A DNA stretch of 64,000 nucleotides, taken from contig CAJYPK010000004.1 in assembly GCA_913776615.1 (NCBI GenBank), positions 117,860 through 181,859 on the forward strand, written 5' to 3'. Position numbers and translations under genes: made by a program. Below, in pieces: positions 27,674 through 36,924 of this stretch (its first letter is position 1; the number at the start of each line of letters is the position of its first letter). Below the pieces are notes generated by a model that saw only the letters and a list, made by a program, of their open reading frames with translations, did no database searches and was not told the origin of the DNA. This stretch comes from an uncultured Hymenobacter sp. (GTDB lineage Bacteria > Bacteroidota > Bacteroidia > Cytophagales > Hymenobacteraceae).

Positions 27674-29578
27674 TTAATGCCCCTGGCGGGCCAGGTCGCC
27701 GCAGCGCAGCCATTTTTCCCAGCGCTTACGCTTGGGGGCGATGTGGCCCTTCAGGTATTTCTCCATGATGAGGGCGGCGCAGGGCGCGGCCGACAGGCCG
27801 CCGAAGCCAGCGTTTTCGAGGTACACGGCTACCACTATCCTGGGCTTATCGGCCGGGGCGAAGCCAGCGAAGGTGGCGTGGTCGTCGCCCTCGTCGTTTT
27901 GCACGGTGCCGGTTTTACCGGCCACCGTAATGCCCACGTCGGCGAGGCTGGCCAGCTCGGCGGTGCCGCCGCGCTGCATGGCGGCTACCATGCCGGGAAT
28001 GAGCGCGGCAAAATTGGCGCTGTCCACCAGCGTGCGGTGCCGCTGGGTGAAGCGCGGCAGCGGGCCGCCCTTGCCGATAGCCTTTACGAAGTGCGGCGTA
28101 ATATACCAGCCCCTATTGGCGATGATGGCCTGCACGTTGGCCATTTGCAGGCCGGTCAGGTTGATTTCACCCTGCCCGATGCTGAGCGAGTAGATGGACT
28201 TGAAATTCCAGTTTTTGGTGCGCCGCGCCTTGTCGTAGTAGGCGGGCGTGGGCAGAAAGCCGGGCTGCTCCCGCGACACATCCACCCCCAGCAGGGTGTC
28301 GAGCCCGAACGAGCGCACGTAGCGCCGCCAGGCGGCCAGGTGCGCGTGGCGGGCGGCTACGGTATCGGCCAGCGAGGCGGCCGAATCGGGCCGGGGCTCG
28401 ATAACGGCGCGCAGCGTCTGGTAGAAATACGGGTTGCAGCTGTATTTCAGCGCCATCGTGAGATTGCGGGCGCGGGGGTGGGCGTGCACGCAGTTGACGA
28501 GCGACTGGTCGCAGGCGAAGGACGTATCCTTTTTAATAGCGCCCAGCTGCAAGGCCACGGCAGCATTCACGAGCTTGAACACCGAGCCGGGCGGGTTGGC
28601 CGCCACGGCGGGGCGGTTGAGCAGGGGACGGTTTTCGTTGTCGAGCAGCAGCGCCCGGCGCTCGGCGTTGCGGCCCAGCGCCGTGAGCACGGCGGGCTCG
28701 TAGGTGGGGGCCGATACGCAGGCCAGAATCTCGCCGGTGCGGGGGTCGAGGGCCACGAGGTAGCCGCGCCGCTCGCCCAGCAGGCGCTCGGCGTAGGCTT
28801 GTAAGCCGGCGTCAAGGCTCAGGTGCAAATCCTGCCCTTGCTGGAAGGCAGTATCGGCGGCCCAGCGGCCGTGCACCCGGCCGTGGCCGTCGGTGAGCGG
28901 GTGGTAGGCCCCCCGGTGGCCCGCCAGCAGGTTGTTGTAGTAGCCCTCTACCCCACCGTTGCGCAGGCGGTAGTAGCGGCCGCGCTCCAGCCGCTGGGCC
29001 AGGTACAGAAACGGCTGGGCGGCGGCGGGCTGGTAGCCCAACACCGGGGCCGCCACGTTGGTGAGGTAGCTACGCTCGCGCCGGTGGCTCACCACCAGGC
29101 CGGGCCACTCGCGGGCGTGGCGGCGCAGGCTGTCGGCCTCGGGCCGGGTGATGGTCAGCACGATGGGCCAGCGCTGCACGCGGGGCGGGGCGGGCTTGGG
29201 CTTGGCGGTATCGGGGGCAACGGCGCCGGTAGAGTCGGCGACCGGCTCGGGGCGCCGGGGCGGCGGGCCAGCCGGCAGGCGGGCGGCAAATACTCGCGCC
29301 TGCAAGGCTCCCGCGGGCCAGCCCAGAAGCTCATTGAACGCGACGGTATCGAGCGTCGCGCTTTTGGGAATGCTCACCGTGTAAAAATCCTGGCGGGCTA
29401 CCAGCAGCTCACCGTGGCGATCGTAGATGCGGCCGCGCACGGGGCGGTACACCTCGCGGCATTGTTGGTATTCCTCAGTAATGACGGGACTATCAGGAGC
29501 AGAGCACGCGGCCAGTCCGGCCGCCAGCAGCGCGCAGCATAAGTAGATGAGTTGTTTTCGTAAAGCGTCAGGCATCAC
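27674..29578 (-). CDS. Class B penicillin-binding protein (transpeptidase, PBP2-like), possible lipoprotein
   Basis: A 634-residue DD-transpeptidase. The active-site motifs are complete: SXXK as SVFK near residue 332 (NPPGSVFKLV), SXN as SCN near 379 (LKYSCNPYF) and KTGT near 554 (AGKTGTVQND). The N terminus YRPVRGRIYDRHGELL is the conserved opening of class B PBPs. It starts at GTG 29578 or ATG 29575. The signal is odd: LCCALLAAGLAAC followed by SAPDS looks like a lipobox, so this PBP may be lipid-anchored instead of held by a transmembrane helix. A Pro/Ala-rich insert lies near residues 105-135. It is the first gene of an operon with dapF. Confidence 0.9.
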   Translation of the reverse strand: MMPDALRKQLIYLCCALLAAGLAACSAPDSPVITEEYQQCREVYRPVRGRIYDRHGELLVARQDFYTVSIPKSATLDTVAFNELLGWPAGALQARVFAARLPAGPPPRRPEPVADSTGAVAPDTAKPKPAPPRVQRWPIVLTITRPEADSLRRHAREWPGLVVSHRRERSYLTNVAAPVLGYQPAAAQPFLYLAQRLERGRYYRLRNGGVEGYYNNLLAGHRGAYHPLTDGHGRVHGRWAADTAFQQGQDLHLSLDAGLQAYAERLLGERRGYLVALDPRTGEILACVSAPTYEPAVLTALGRNAERRALLLDNENRPLLNRPAVAANPPGSVFKLVNAAVALQLGAIKKDTSFACDQSLVNCVHAHPRARNLTMALKYSCNPYFYQTLRAVIEPRPDSAASLADTVAARHAHLAAWRRYVRSFGLDTLLGVDVSREQPGFLPTPAYYDKARRTKNWNFKSIYSLSIGQGEINLTGLQMANVQAIIANRGWYITPHFVKAIGKGGPLPRFTQRHRTLVDSANFAALIPGMVAAMQRGGTAELASLADVGITVAGKTGTVQNDEGDDHATFAGFAPADKPRIVVAVYLENAGFGGLSAAPCAALIMEKYLKGHIAPKRKRWEKWLRCGDLARQGH

Positions 29579-29741
29579 GTAAAAATACTACTTCGCCCCG
29601 CAGCTCAAGGGGCCGGCTCGCTCAACGTACCGCCCGGCCAGGTGAACGGTAATTTGTGCCCGCTGGCTAGTCCGGGGCCCCTTTGCCGTAACTTGCCCCC
29701 TCTTGCGAACAAGGGCCTTTAGGCCGTTTATCTACAGTTAT

Positions 29742-32198
29742 ATGCGCTTTACCCCTTCACTGGCCACGGCTTTGCTGCTGTCGGCCAGTCTTTCTGCCGC
29801 GGCCCAGGGTCGCCAGGAAACCCTTCTCACCACCGACTGGAAATTCACCAAAGGCGACCAGCCCGACGGGGCCAAGCCCGAGCTGAACGACGCCAAGTGG
29901 GAGGCCGTCCGCATCCCGCACGACTGGGCCATCACGGGGCCGTTCGACGGCAACAATGACGCCCAGGTAGTTAAGATTGAGCAGAACGGGGAGAAGGAGG
30001 CGACGCTGAAGTCGGGCCGGACGGGGGGCCTGCCTTTCATCGGGGTGGGTTGGTACCGCCGCTCGCTCACCGTGCCCGCGCTGGGCAAGGGTGATCAGGC
30101 CGTGCTGTTGTTCGACGGGGCCATGAGCAACGCCCGGGTGTACGTCAACGGCAAGGAGGCGATGTTCTGGCCCTACGGCTACAACTCGTTTTCGGTAGAC
30201 ATCACGCCCTTCCTGCGGGCCAGCGGACCCAACACGCTGGCGGTGCGCCTCGAAAATCAGCCCGAGTCGTCGCGCTGGTACCCCGGCGCGGGCCTGTACC
30301 GCAACGTCCACCTCATCACGACCCGGGGCGCGCACGTGCCGGTGTGGGGCACCTACCTGACGACGCCCGAGGTATCGGCCACGGCAGCTACCGTCAAACT
30401 CCGTACGAAGGTGGACGTACCCGCCGGCGCGCCCGGCCTCGTGCTCTACACCGCCCTGCTCGACGACAAGGGCCGCACGGTAGCCCAGGCCAATACGCCC
30501 GTGACGCCGGGCCAGGAAACCGAGCAGACGTTCACCGTGACCGCGCCCAAACTGTGGTCGCCCGAAACGCCGACTATGTACAAGGCCGCCTCCATGCTGA
30601 TGGCGGGCAAAGTGATTCAGGACAAGTTTGAGACGCCCTTCGGCATTCGCACCTTCAAGTTTGAGAAAGCTAAAGGCTTCTCGCTCAACGGCCAGCCGCG
30701 CAAGTTCAAGGGCGTGTGCAACCACCACGACCTCGGCCCGCTGGGCACGGCCGTGAACGTGGCCGCGCTGCGCCACCAGCTCACCATGCTCAAGGACATG
30801 GGCTGCGATGCCATCCGCACCTCGCACAACATGCCCGCGCCCGAGCTGATGCAGCTCTGCGACGAGATGGGCTTCATGGTCATGGTGGAGTCGTTTGACG
30901 AGTGGAAGGCGCCCAAGGTGAAGAATGGCTACAGCCAGTACTTCGACCAGTGGAGCGAGAAAGACCTCGTGAACATGGTGCACGCCAACCGCAACCACCC
31001 CTCGGTGATTATGTGGAGCATCGGCAACGAGGTGCCCGACCAAAGCACGCCCGAAGGCCCGACCATCGCCAAGCGCCTGCAAGACATCGTGCACCGCGAA
31101 GACCCCACCCGCCCCGTAACCATGGGCATGGACCGCTACCGCGACGACTTCAAGTACGGCATTGCCGCCGTGCTCGACATCCCGGGCTTCAACTACAAGC
31201 CCGCCTGGTACGCCGACGCCTACGGCAAGCTGCCCCAGGGCTTCGTGCTGGGCTCCGAAACGGCTTCTACGGTCAGCTCGCGGGGCATCTACAAATTCCC
31301 GGTGGAGATGGGGAAGGAAAAGCGCTACCCCGACAATCAGTCCTCTTCTTACGACGTGGAGTACTGCCCCTGGTCGCAGATTCCCGACATCGAATTCGCG
31401 GCGCAGGACGACCTGCCCTACTCGCTGGGCGAGTTTGTATGGACGGGCTTCGACTACCTGGGGGAGCCTACGCCCTACGACGAGAAATGGCCCTCGCACA
31501 GCTCCTACTTCGGCATTATCGACCTGGCCAGCCAGCCCAAGGACCGCTACTACCTCTACCGCGCCAAGTGGAACCCCAAGCAGCCTACCGTGCACCTGCT
31601 GCCGCACTGGACCTGGAAAGGTCGTGAGGGCCAGCCCACGCCCGTGTACTGCTACACCAACGGCACCTCGGCCGAGCTGTTCGTCAACGGCAAGAGCCAA
31701 GGCCGCCAAACCAAAGCCGGCCCCGGGGCCACCGATCCCCAAACCCGCTACCGCCTCCGGTGGAATGACGTAGTGTACCAGCCCGGCAGCATTAAGGTAG
31801 TGGCCTACGATGCTCAGGGCAAAGTCATTGGCAGCGAAGAAATTCGCACCGCCGGCGCGCCCCACCACGTCAAGCTCGTCACCGACCGCACCCAGCTCAC
31901 CGCCGACGGCCAGGACCTGGCCTACGTGACCGCCCGTGTGGAGGACGCCCAAGGCAACCTCTGCCCCGATGCCACCCAGCAGCTGCACTTCGCGGTGAGC
32001 GGGGCCGGTAAGTTCCGGGCCGTGGGCAACGGCGACGCCACCAACCTGGAGCCCTTCCAGGAGCCGCACATGAAGGCGTTCCAGGGCCAGCTCGTGGCCA
32101 TCGTGCAAACCAGCGAAACGCCCGGCACCCTCACGCTGCAAGTTTCGGGCGACGGGCTGAAGAGTGGTTCGATTCAGTTGAAAACCAGCAAGAAGTAA
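29742..32198 (+). CDS. galB: Beta-galactosidase of the GalB type (GH2, DUF4982-like C terminus)
   Basis: An 818-residue secreted glycoside hydrolase. The signal peptide is MRFTPSLATALLLSASLSAA; the in-frame TTG extension from 29703 was not used. The sugar-binding beta-sandwich opens with WKFTKGDQPD and RIPHDWAITGPF. The TIM barrel carries NHHDLGPLGTAVN, CDAIRTSHNMPAPEL and the acid/base Glu in WSIGNEVPDQS. The likely nucleophile Glu is in GSETASTVSSRG. LGEFVWTGFDYLGEP and a C-terminal pair of Ig-like domains follow, ending LTLQVSGDGLKSG. It should release beta-linked galactose in the periplasm. No SusCD pair is adjacent, so it is not a classical PUL. The gene is divergent from the PBP gene. 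Confidence 0.92.
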   Translation: MRFTPSLATALLLSASLSAAAQGRQETLLTTDWKFTKGDQPDGAKPELNDAKWEAVRIPHDWAITGPFDGNNDAQVVKIEQNGEKEATLKSGRTGGLPFIGVGWYRRSLTVPALGKGDQAVLLFDGAMSNARVYVNGKEAMFWPYGYNSFSVDITPFLRASGPNTLAVRLENQPESSRWYPGAGLYRNVHLITTRGAHVPVWGTYLTTPEVSATAATVKLRTKVDVPAGAPGLVLYTALLDDKGRTVAQANTPVTPGQETEQTFTVTAPKLWSPETPTMYKAASMLMAGKVIQDKFETPFGIRTFKFEKAKGFSLNGQPRKFKGVCNHHDLGPLGTAVNVAALRHQLTMLKDMGCDAIRTSHNMPAPELMQLCDEMGFMVMVESFDEWKAPKVKNGYSQYFDQWSEKDLVNMVHANRNHPSVIMWSIGNEVPDQSTPEGPTIAKRLQDIVHREDPTRPVTMGMDRYRDDFKYGIAAVLDIPGFNYKPAWYADAYGKLPQGFVLGSETASTVSSRGIYKFPVEMGKEKRYPDNQSSSYDVEYCPWSQIPDIEFAAQDDLPYSLGEFVWTGFDYLGEPTPYDEKWPSHSSYFGIIDLASQPKDRYYLYRAKWNPKQPTVHLLPHWTWKGREGQPTPVYCYTNGTSAELFVNGKSQGRQTKAGPGATDPQTRYRLRWNDVVYQPGSIKVVAYDAQGKVIGSEEIRTAGAPHHVKLVTDRTQLTADGQDLAYVTARVEDAQGNLCPDATQQLHFAVSGAGKFRAVGNGDATNLEPFQEPHMKAFQGQLVAIVQTSETPGTLTLQVSGDGLKSGSIQLKTSKK

Positions 32199-32255
32199 TT
32201 CGGCGTTTGATAGGCTGCTTATAACCCTGTTGTAGAGAGTCATCCCCACTCACAA

Positions 32256-32508
32256 CGTCGGTCATGCTGAGCTTGCCGAAGCATCTTGGCAGGTGCGTTG
32301 AAGGACTTGCAAGCTGTTGAAGTTAGGTAAACCATCTGTCATTGCGAGCGCAGCGAAGCAATCGCATCAGGACGGGCCGCTCGGGTGTGATTGCTTCGCT
32401 GCGCTCGCAATGACAAACAGGTTGTAGACGGGTAGGAATAACTTAAACAGCTTCCAAACCCTTCAACGAACCTGTCAAGATGCTTCGGCAAGCTCAGCAT
32501 GGCCGACG
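32256..32508. repeat. Nested palindromic element
   Basis: Outer arms 32256-32304 and 32460-32508 are imperfect inverted repeats (core GTCATGCTGAGCTTGCCGAA). Inner arms 32337-32363 and 32389-32415 are a perfect 27-bp inverted repeat (core TCATTGCGAGCGCAGCGAAG). It fills most of the 427-bp gap between galB and dps. I see no gene in it. Confidence 0.85.
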
Positions 32509-32563
32509 CTGTTAGTAGGGATGACGGACGTTTTAAGCAACAATAACTTTTTAAGTGGTTTCT

Positions 32564-32617
32564 CACTGAAACAAAAAGGCTCCCCGGTTTGCACCGGGGA
32601 GCCTTTTTGTTTCAGTG
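32564..32617 (-). terminator. Terminator downstream of dps
   Basis: A 25-bp perfect stem, 32564-32588 with 32593-32617, loop TTGC, core AAAAAGGCTCCCCGGT. A and T runs flank the GC core, so it can terminate in both directions. It is 8 bp past the dps stop. Confidence 0.9.
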
Positions 32618-32625
32618 AAGGTGAA

Positions 32626-33144
32626 TTAATTCACCTCGCGGCTGGCTTCGAACAGGAACCAGGCGCGGCGCTCGGCCTCGTCGATATACACCTCCAGCAG
32701 GCTGGCGGTGGCTACGTCTTCGATGTCGTCGGCAATCTCGTGCGACTTCCGCAGGTTTTTGGTCAGCTCGCGGTTTTCGTTTTGCAGGTCGATGAGCATG
32801 TCGAGGGGGTTCTCGTACACGTCGTCGTTGTCTTTTACGCGCTGCTTGCGGCCTACTTCGCCCACCGAGTGGATGGTCGGGAAGCCCAGTTTGCGCACGC
32901 GCTCGGCGATGGGGTCGATTACTTCAAAGATTTGCTCGGCTTGCTCGTCCAGCAGCAGGTGGTAGTCGCGGAAGTGGCGACCGCTCATGTGCCAGTGGTA
33001 GTTCTTGGTTTTGATGTAGAGCGCGAAATAATCGGCAACCAGCAGGTTGAGGCTATCGCTGAGGCGGGCGCGGCCCTGCTCGTCGAGGTCCGAAGGCGTG
33101 TGCAGCAGCGTGGGCTTGGCGAGCTTTTCTTGGGTGGCGGGCAT
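32626..33144 (-). CDS. dps: DNA-protecting ferritin-like protein (Dps family)
   Basis: A 172-residue mini-ferritin that oxidises and stores iron and shields DNA in stationary phase and oxidative stress. The intersubunit ferroxidase residues are in YHWHMSGRHFRDYH and LLLDEQAEQIFEVIDPIAER. The four-helix bundle runs to the C terminus (AWFLFEASREVN). The N-terminal 25 residues (MPATQEKLAKPTLLHTPSDL) form a flexible tail. The start at ATG 33144 is clear. The gene is monocistronic with its own terminator. Upstream, 33145-33327 is an AT-rich divergent promoter region shared with the methyltransferase gene. I could not define an OxyR-type site there. Confidence 0.93.
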   Translation of the reverse strand: MPATQEKLAKPTLLHTPSDLDEQGRARLSDSLNLLVADYFALYIKTKNYHWHMSGRHFRDYHLLLDEQAEQIFEVIDPIAERVRKLGFPTIHSVGEVGRKQRVKDNDDVYENPLDMLIDLQNENRELTKNLRKSHEIADDIEDVATASLLEVYIDEAERRAWFLFEASREVN

Positions 33145-33327
33145 AAAAATGAGTTTTAGATTAAATTATTAGCAATCAAAGGCTTATTGAATAAGCCGGC
33201 GGTCTGCCAGTATTTACGCAATCAACCCAAGCGGGTTTAAAAAGACGGAAATAATCTGCATCTTTCCCCTGCCCGCCCGACCTTTGTTGGTTCCAGCGCG
33301 GGAGCCGCGCCCGTTTCTTTCGTTTTA

Positions 33328-34218
33328 TTGCCCGTGTACGACTTTCTGACTACCTCCCCCTGGCCCGATTACGAGTTGCTCGACTCCGGCAATTTTCAGA
33401 AGCTGGAGCGCTTCGGCAAGTACGTGCTGGCACGCCCCGAGCCGCAGGCTATCTGGGATGCCCACCTAGCCGCCGGCGAGTGGGCCCGGGCCGACGCTAT
33501 TTTCGCCCGCGCCCCCGGTAGCACCGAGAAAGGTCAGTGGAGCCTCAAGAAAGGCATGCCCGAGCAGTGGGTTATCGCTTACGAGCGGCCCGGCGGCCTG
33601 CGGCTGAAGTTTCGCCTGGGCTTGTCGTCATTCAAGCACGTGGGGCTGTTCCCGGAGCAGGATCCCAATTGGCAATTCATTTACAATCAAACCAAAGCGC
33701 GCCGCGCCAAGCTGCCGCGGGTGCTCAATTTATTTGCCTACACCGGCGCGGCTACCCTGGCCGCCCGCGCCGCCGGGGCCGACGTCACGCACCTCGACTC
33801 GGTGAAGCAAGTCAACTTCTGGGCCCGCGACAACATGGAGGCCAGCCAGCTCGACGGCGTGCGCTGGCTCGTGGAAGACGCCATGAAGTACGTACGCCGC
33901 GAAGTGAAGCGCGGCAGCAAGTACCAGGGCCTCATCCTGGACCCGCCCGCCTACGGCCGCGGCCCCAACGGCGAAAAGTGGCAGCTCGAAGACGAATTGA
34001 ATGAAATGCTCAAGCTCAGCCAGCAGCTGCTCGACCCTGAGGACCATTTTTTCGTGGTCAACCTGTACTCGCTGGGCTTCTCGGGGCTGATTCTGGACAA
34101 CCTGACCCGGGCCATTTTCCCCGGCAAAAAAGCCGTGCGCGAGCTGGGCGAAATCTACCTGCACGACGCCGGCCAGCGGAAATTACCGCTGGGCACGTTC
34201 TGCCGCTTTGCCACTTAG
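33328..34218 (+). CDS. Class I SAM-dependent methyltransferase, RlmI/RlmK-like
   Basis: A 296-residue methyltransferase. It starts with TTG 33328 (GTG 33334 is also possible; no ATG is in a usable place). The SAM-binding motif is LNLFAYTGAATLAARAAGAD followed by THLDSVKQVNFWARDN. Motif IV is LILDPPAYGRGPNGEKWQLE, typical of RlmI-like rRNA cytosine methyltransferases that lack the PUA domain. The N-terminal 110 residues include FKHVGLFPEQDPNWQF. An rRNA target is likely from the family, but the base is not known. The palindrome 34243-34290 follows as a probable terminator. Confidence 0.85.
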   Translation: MPVYDFLTTSPWPDYELLDSGNFQKLERFGKYVLARPEPQAIWDAHLAAGEWARADAIFARAPGSTEKGQWSLKKGMPEQWVIAYERPGGLRLKFRLGLSSFKHVGLFPEQDPNWQFIYNQTKARRAKLPRVLNLFAYTGAATLAARAAGADVTHLDSVKQVNFWARDNMEASQLDGVRWLVEDAMKYVRREVKRGSKYQGLILDPPAYGRGPNGEKWQLEDELNEMLKLSQQLLDPEDHFFVVNLYSLGFSGLILDNLTRAIFPGKKAVRELGEIYLHDAGQRKLPLGTFCRFAT

Positions 34219-34242
34219 CCTTCTTTTACAGATTCTTAGGCT

Positions 34243-34290
34243 AACAAACGTCCGTCATGCTTCGCAAGCTCAGCATGACGGACGTTTGTT
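34243..34290 (+). terminator. Palindrome downstream of the methyltransferase gene
   Basis: A perfect 19-bp stem AACAAACGTCCGTCATGCT (34243-34261) with 34272-34290, 10-base loop TCGCAAGCTC. Its TCATGC/AGCTCAGCATGAC segments belong to the same sequence family as the outer arms at 32256. It is both a likely terminator and a dispersed repeat, 37 bp upstream of the phosphatase start. Confidence 0.75.
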
Positions 34291-34327
34291 GAGTTCCCTT
34301 TTTTACATAAGCTATTTCCCCTCCTCC

Positions 34328-35278
34328 ATGCACGCACCCGTACACCATCGCCGACTGGCCCTTATCGACATGGGTACCAACACCTTTCACCTGCTGATAG
34401 TGGAAGACCGGCCGGGCCAGTCGCCGCACGTGCTGCTGCGCACCAAGGTGGGCGTACGCCTGGGCGAAGGCGGCATCAGCCACGGTGAAATTGCGCCCCT
34501 CCCCTACGCCCGCGCCCTGCAAACGATGCGCGGCTTTAAGGAAGAAATAGAACTACACGCCGTGACGGAGGTGCGGGCCACGGCCACGAGCGCCATGCGC
34601 GTGTCGCGCAACGGGCCGGCGCTGGTGCGCGACATCCTGGACAGCACCGGCATTCAGGTGGAGGTAATTGGGGGCGAGCGCGAGGCCGAGCTCATTGCCA
34701 AAGGCATCCGGCAGGCCGTGCCGCTGGGGCCGCAGAAGCACTTGCTGGCCGACATCGGCGGCGGCTCGGTGGAGTTCATTATTGCCAACGAAGACCAGAT
34801 TTTCTGGAAGCAGAGCTTCGAAATCGGCGCCCAGCGGCTACTGGACAAGTTTTTTCCCGACCCCAGCGGCGTATTCCCCCGCGAGCAGCTGCACGCCGAG
34901 CTGGAATACCTGGCCGACAAGCTGGGACCCCTCACGGCGGCCGTGGCCGCGCACGGCCCGCTGGCCGGCCTGGTGGGCAGCTCGGGCAGCTTCGACACCC
35001 TGGCCGACCTGAGCGTGGGCCAGGTGCGCCGCGAGGCCGACCTGCCGCCGCGCACTACGCTGCCGGTGGCCGAGTTTGAGCGGCACTTTGCCCAGCTGCT
35101 CACGCTCAACCACGACGAGCGGGTGGCCCTGCCGGGGATGTTCCCGATGCGCGCCGACATGCTGGTGGTGGCCAGCGTCATTGTCAAATACGTGCTGACT
35201 ACCTACGGCTTGACGCAGATTACGACCTCAGCCTTCGCCCTGAAGGAAGGTCTGCTGGCTGAGCTGCTGGGTAAGTAG
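34328..35278 (+). CDS. Ppx/GppA-family phosphatase (exopolyphosphatase-like)
   Basis: A 316-residue ASKHA-fold phosphatase starting at ATG 34328 (MHAPVHHRRLALIDMGTNTF). A longer frame from 34208 overlaps the methyltransferase and the palindrome. Nucleotide/phosphate motifs are LALIDMGTNTFHLLIVE and LLADIGGGSVEFIIANED; ATATSAMRVSRNG and VEVIGGEREAELIAKG are typical of the family. It should hydrolyse polyphosphate and/or pppGpp. It is the short single-module form without the C-terminal HD domain, common in Bacteroidota. The choice between Ppx and GppA activity cannot be made from sequence. Confidence 0.92.
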   Translation: MHAPVHHRRLALIDMGTNTFHLLIVEDRPGQSPHVLLRTKVGVRLGEGGISHGEIAPLPYARALQTMRGFKEEIELHAVTEVRATATSAMRVSRNGPALVRDILDSTGIQVEVIGGEREAELIAKGIRQAVPLGPQKHLLADIGGGSVEFIIANEDQIFWKQSFEIGAQRLLDKFFPDPSGVFPREQLHAELEYLADKLGPLTAAVAAHGPLAGLVGSSGSFDTLADLSVGQVRREADLPPRTTLPVAEFERHFAQLLTLNHDERVALPGMFPMRADMLVVASVIVKYVLTTYGLTQITTSAFALKEGLLAELLGK

Positions 35279-35357
35279 CCACTGGTGGCAAAGCCCTGCC
35301 AAGCCTTGGGTAAGTGGCGCTCCACCACACCGAGCACTACTCAGTATCCACCAAGAA

Positions 35358-36890
35358 TCAAGGCTGGGCTCTGAACGTCACGGGCACCGTGAAGCTCACC
35401 GCCACCGGCCGGCCATCCTGCTGGCCCGGCACGAAGCGCGGCAGCTTTTGAATGGCGGCCACCACGGCCTCGTCGTAGACCGGGGTGAGGCTTCTTACAA
35501 TTTTGGTATCGCCTACGCTGCCGTCGGCCTGCACCACGAAACTAACAAATACCCGGCCTTCCTGGAGCGGACCGCTGGGATGCACAAGGTTGTCTTGAAT
35601 TTGCTTGACGATGGCCATCATGCTGCCTGAGCCGGGCAGATGGGGCATTTGCTCGACGTAGGTGTACACGCCGGCCGGGTTCGGCGCGGGCTTGCCGGGG
35701 CCTACTGCTTTCGGCGGAGCAGGTGCCGTTGGCAGCTCCCGGATGACTTCATCTGGCCGGTACACGCGCATGGTAGACACGCCGGGCTGATCCGCCTTCA
35801 CTCTTCTGATTATTACCCGCACGTCTTCCGGCTGGCCTTGCAGCCGCGTGATGTCGAACTGCTGGGTAGTCCCGGGCTCCAGCGGACCGTTTTGCCGTAG
35901 ATCCTGCTGCATGGCCTCGGCCACTTTACGCTTCACTGCTTCGGTTTGGGCGGCTTGGCTGGCTTTACTGGCGACCGGCTTCGTTTGAGCCAGCGCCACT
36001 TGGCCAGCGGCCAAAAATACGCAGCCCAGTACGGGTAGGGCTAGCCACTGCTTCCAGCGGCGCACGGGGTTTTTGTTATCTAGCATGGCAAGGCGGGTTA
36101 GGGTGAAGGAAAAAGCAAACGACTGTACCAGAGAGGAATGTCCCACCGCCCGGCGCGCGGCCAGCCGGGCCAGCAGCACCGGGTAGGGCGGCGCGGGGGC
36201 CAGCGCATCGGTGGGGCCAGCTACTTGCCACTGGGCTTGGCGGTCGGCCAGCAGCTCGTGGGTGAGGCGGAGGGCGGGCAGTAGCAGGTGAGCAAAGGGG
36301 TTGAACCAAAGCAGCGCCCGCCATACTTCGAGCCACAGCACGTCGCGACTGTGGCCCTGGCTTACGTGCGCCACTTCGTGGGCCAGCACGGCCGTGGCCT
36401 CGGCGGGCGTCAGGCCGGCCGTTTCGTCCCAGAATACGGTGCGGCCGAAGGAGCTCGTGGGTAGTTGCCCGCCGGTGTAAGCCAGCACGTAGCCGGGCCG
36501 CTGCTCGCGGGGCAGGTGCCGGGTGGCGCGCCACAGCCGGGCGTAGCGGCCAGCCAGCACGGCCAGCATCACCCCCACCCCCAGCAGGTAGAAGCCCAGC
36601 AGCCACGGGCCGTATGCGCTCCCGCCGTCCGGTACGACCGAGACCGACGCTGCGGGCAGCGCTACCACCGGCGGCAGGACCAGCGGCGCGGGAGCCGGGG
36701 CCAGCCACGCACTCACCGCGGGCCGCGGCAGCAACGGCAGGGCCACCGCCGCTACCGGGGCCAGCAGCAGCAAGGCGCGGTTGTAGCCGAAGCAGCGCTC
36801 ACGGCGCAAGCCCAGCTGAAAAAGCAGCCAAACGGCCCCCAGCGGCAGCAGGGTGCTGGCTAGCCAGCGCAGTACAAAGGCAGCATCCAT
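35358..36890 (-). CDS. M56 (BlaR1-type) membrane metallopeptidase fused to a TonB C-terminal domain
   Basis: A 510-residue membrane protein. Four hydrophobic segments near residues 8-27, 37-55, 93-112 and 268-290 surround the zinc motif HEVAH at 171-175 (AVLAHEVAHVSQGHSRD), with the third ligand region LRLTHELLADRQAQWQV. The C-terminal 100 residues are a TonB domain: VFVSFVVQADGSVGDTKIV, DEAVVAAIQKLPRFVPGQQD and VSFTVPVTF. Together with the BlaI-like repressor at 37392 it forms a BlaR-BlaI-like pair; this peptidase probably senses an envelope signal and inactivates the repressor. The lack of a penicillin-binding sensor domain suggests the signal is not simply beta-lactam. It is the last gene of the unit. 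Confidence 0.88.
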   Translation of the reverse strand: MDAAFVLRWLASTLLPLGAVWLLFQLGLRRERCFGYNRALLLLAPVAAVALPLLPRPAVSAWLAPAPAPLVLPPVVALPAASVSVVPDGGSAYGPWLLGFYLLGVGVMLAVLAGRYARLWRATRHLPREQRPGYVLAYTGGQLPTSSFGRTVFWDETAGLTPAEATAVLAHEVAHVSQGHSRDVLWLEVWRALLWFNPFAHLLLPALRLTHELLADRQAQWQVAGPTDALAPAPPYPVLLARLAARRAVGHSSLVQSFAFSFTLTRLAMLDNKNPVRRWKQWLALPVLGCVFLAAGQVALAQTKPVASKASQAAQTEAVKRKVAEAMQQDLRQNGPLEPGTTQQFDITRLQGQPEDVRVIIRRVKADQPGVSTMRVYRPDEVIRELPTAPAPPKAVGPGKPAPNPAGVYTYVEQMPHLPGSGSMMAIVKQIQDNLVHPSGPLQEGRVFVSFVVQADGSVGDTKIVRSLTPVYDEAVVAAIQKLPRFVPGQQDGRPVAVSFTVPVTFRAQP

Positions 36891-36924
36891 AAGAATTTCG
36901 ATAAAATTTTTACTCTACAATCAG

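Noticed and set aside
29757..32249. Long minus-strand frame opposite galB
   Set aside because: Antisense to a complete GH2 gene; low complexity, no conserved motifs.
36076..36708. Second frame within the M56-TonB gene
   Set aside because: Arg/Pro/Ala-rich shadow of the true frame carrying HEVAH.
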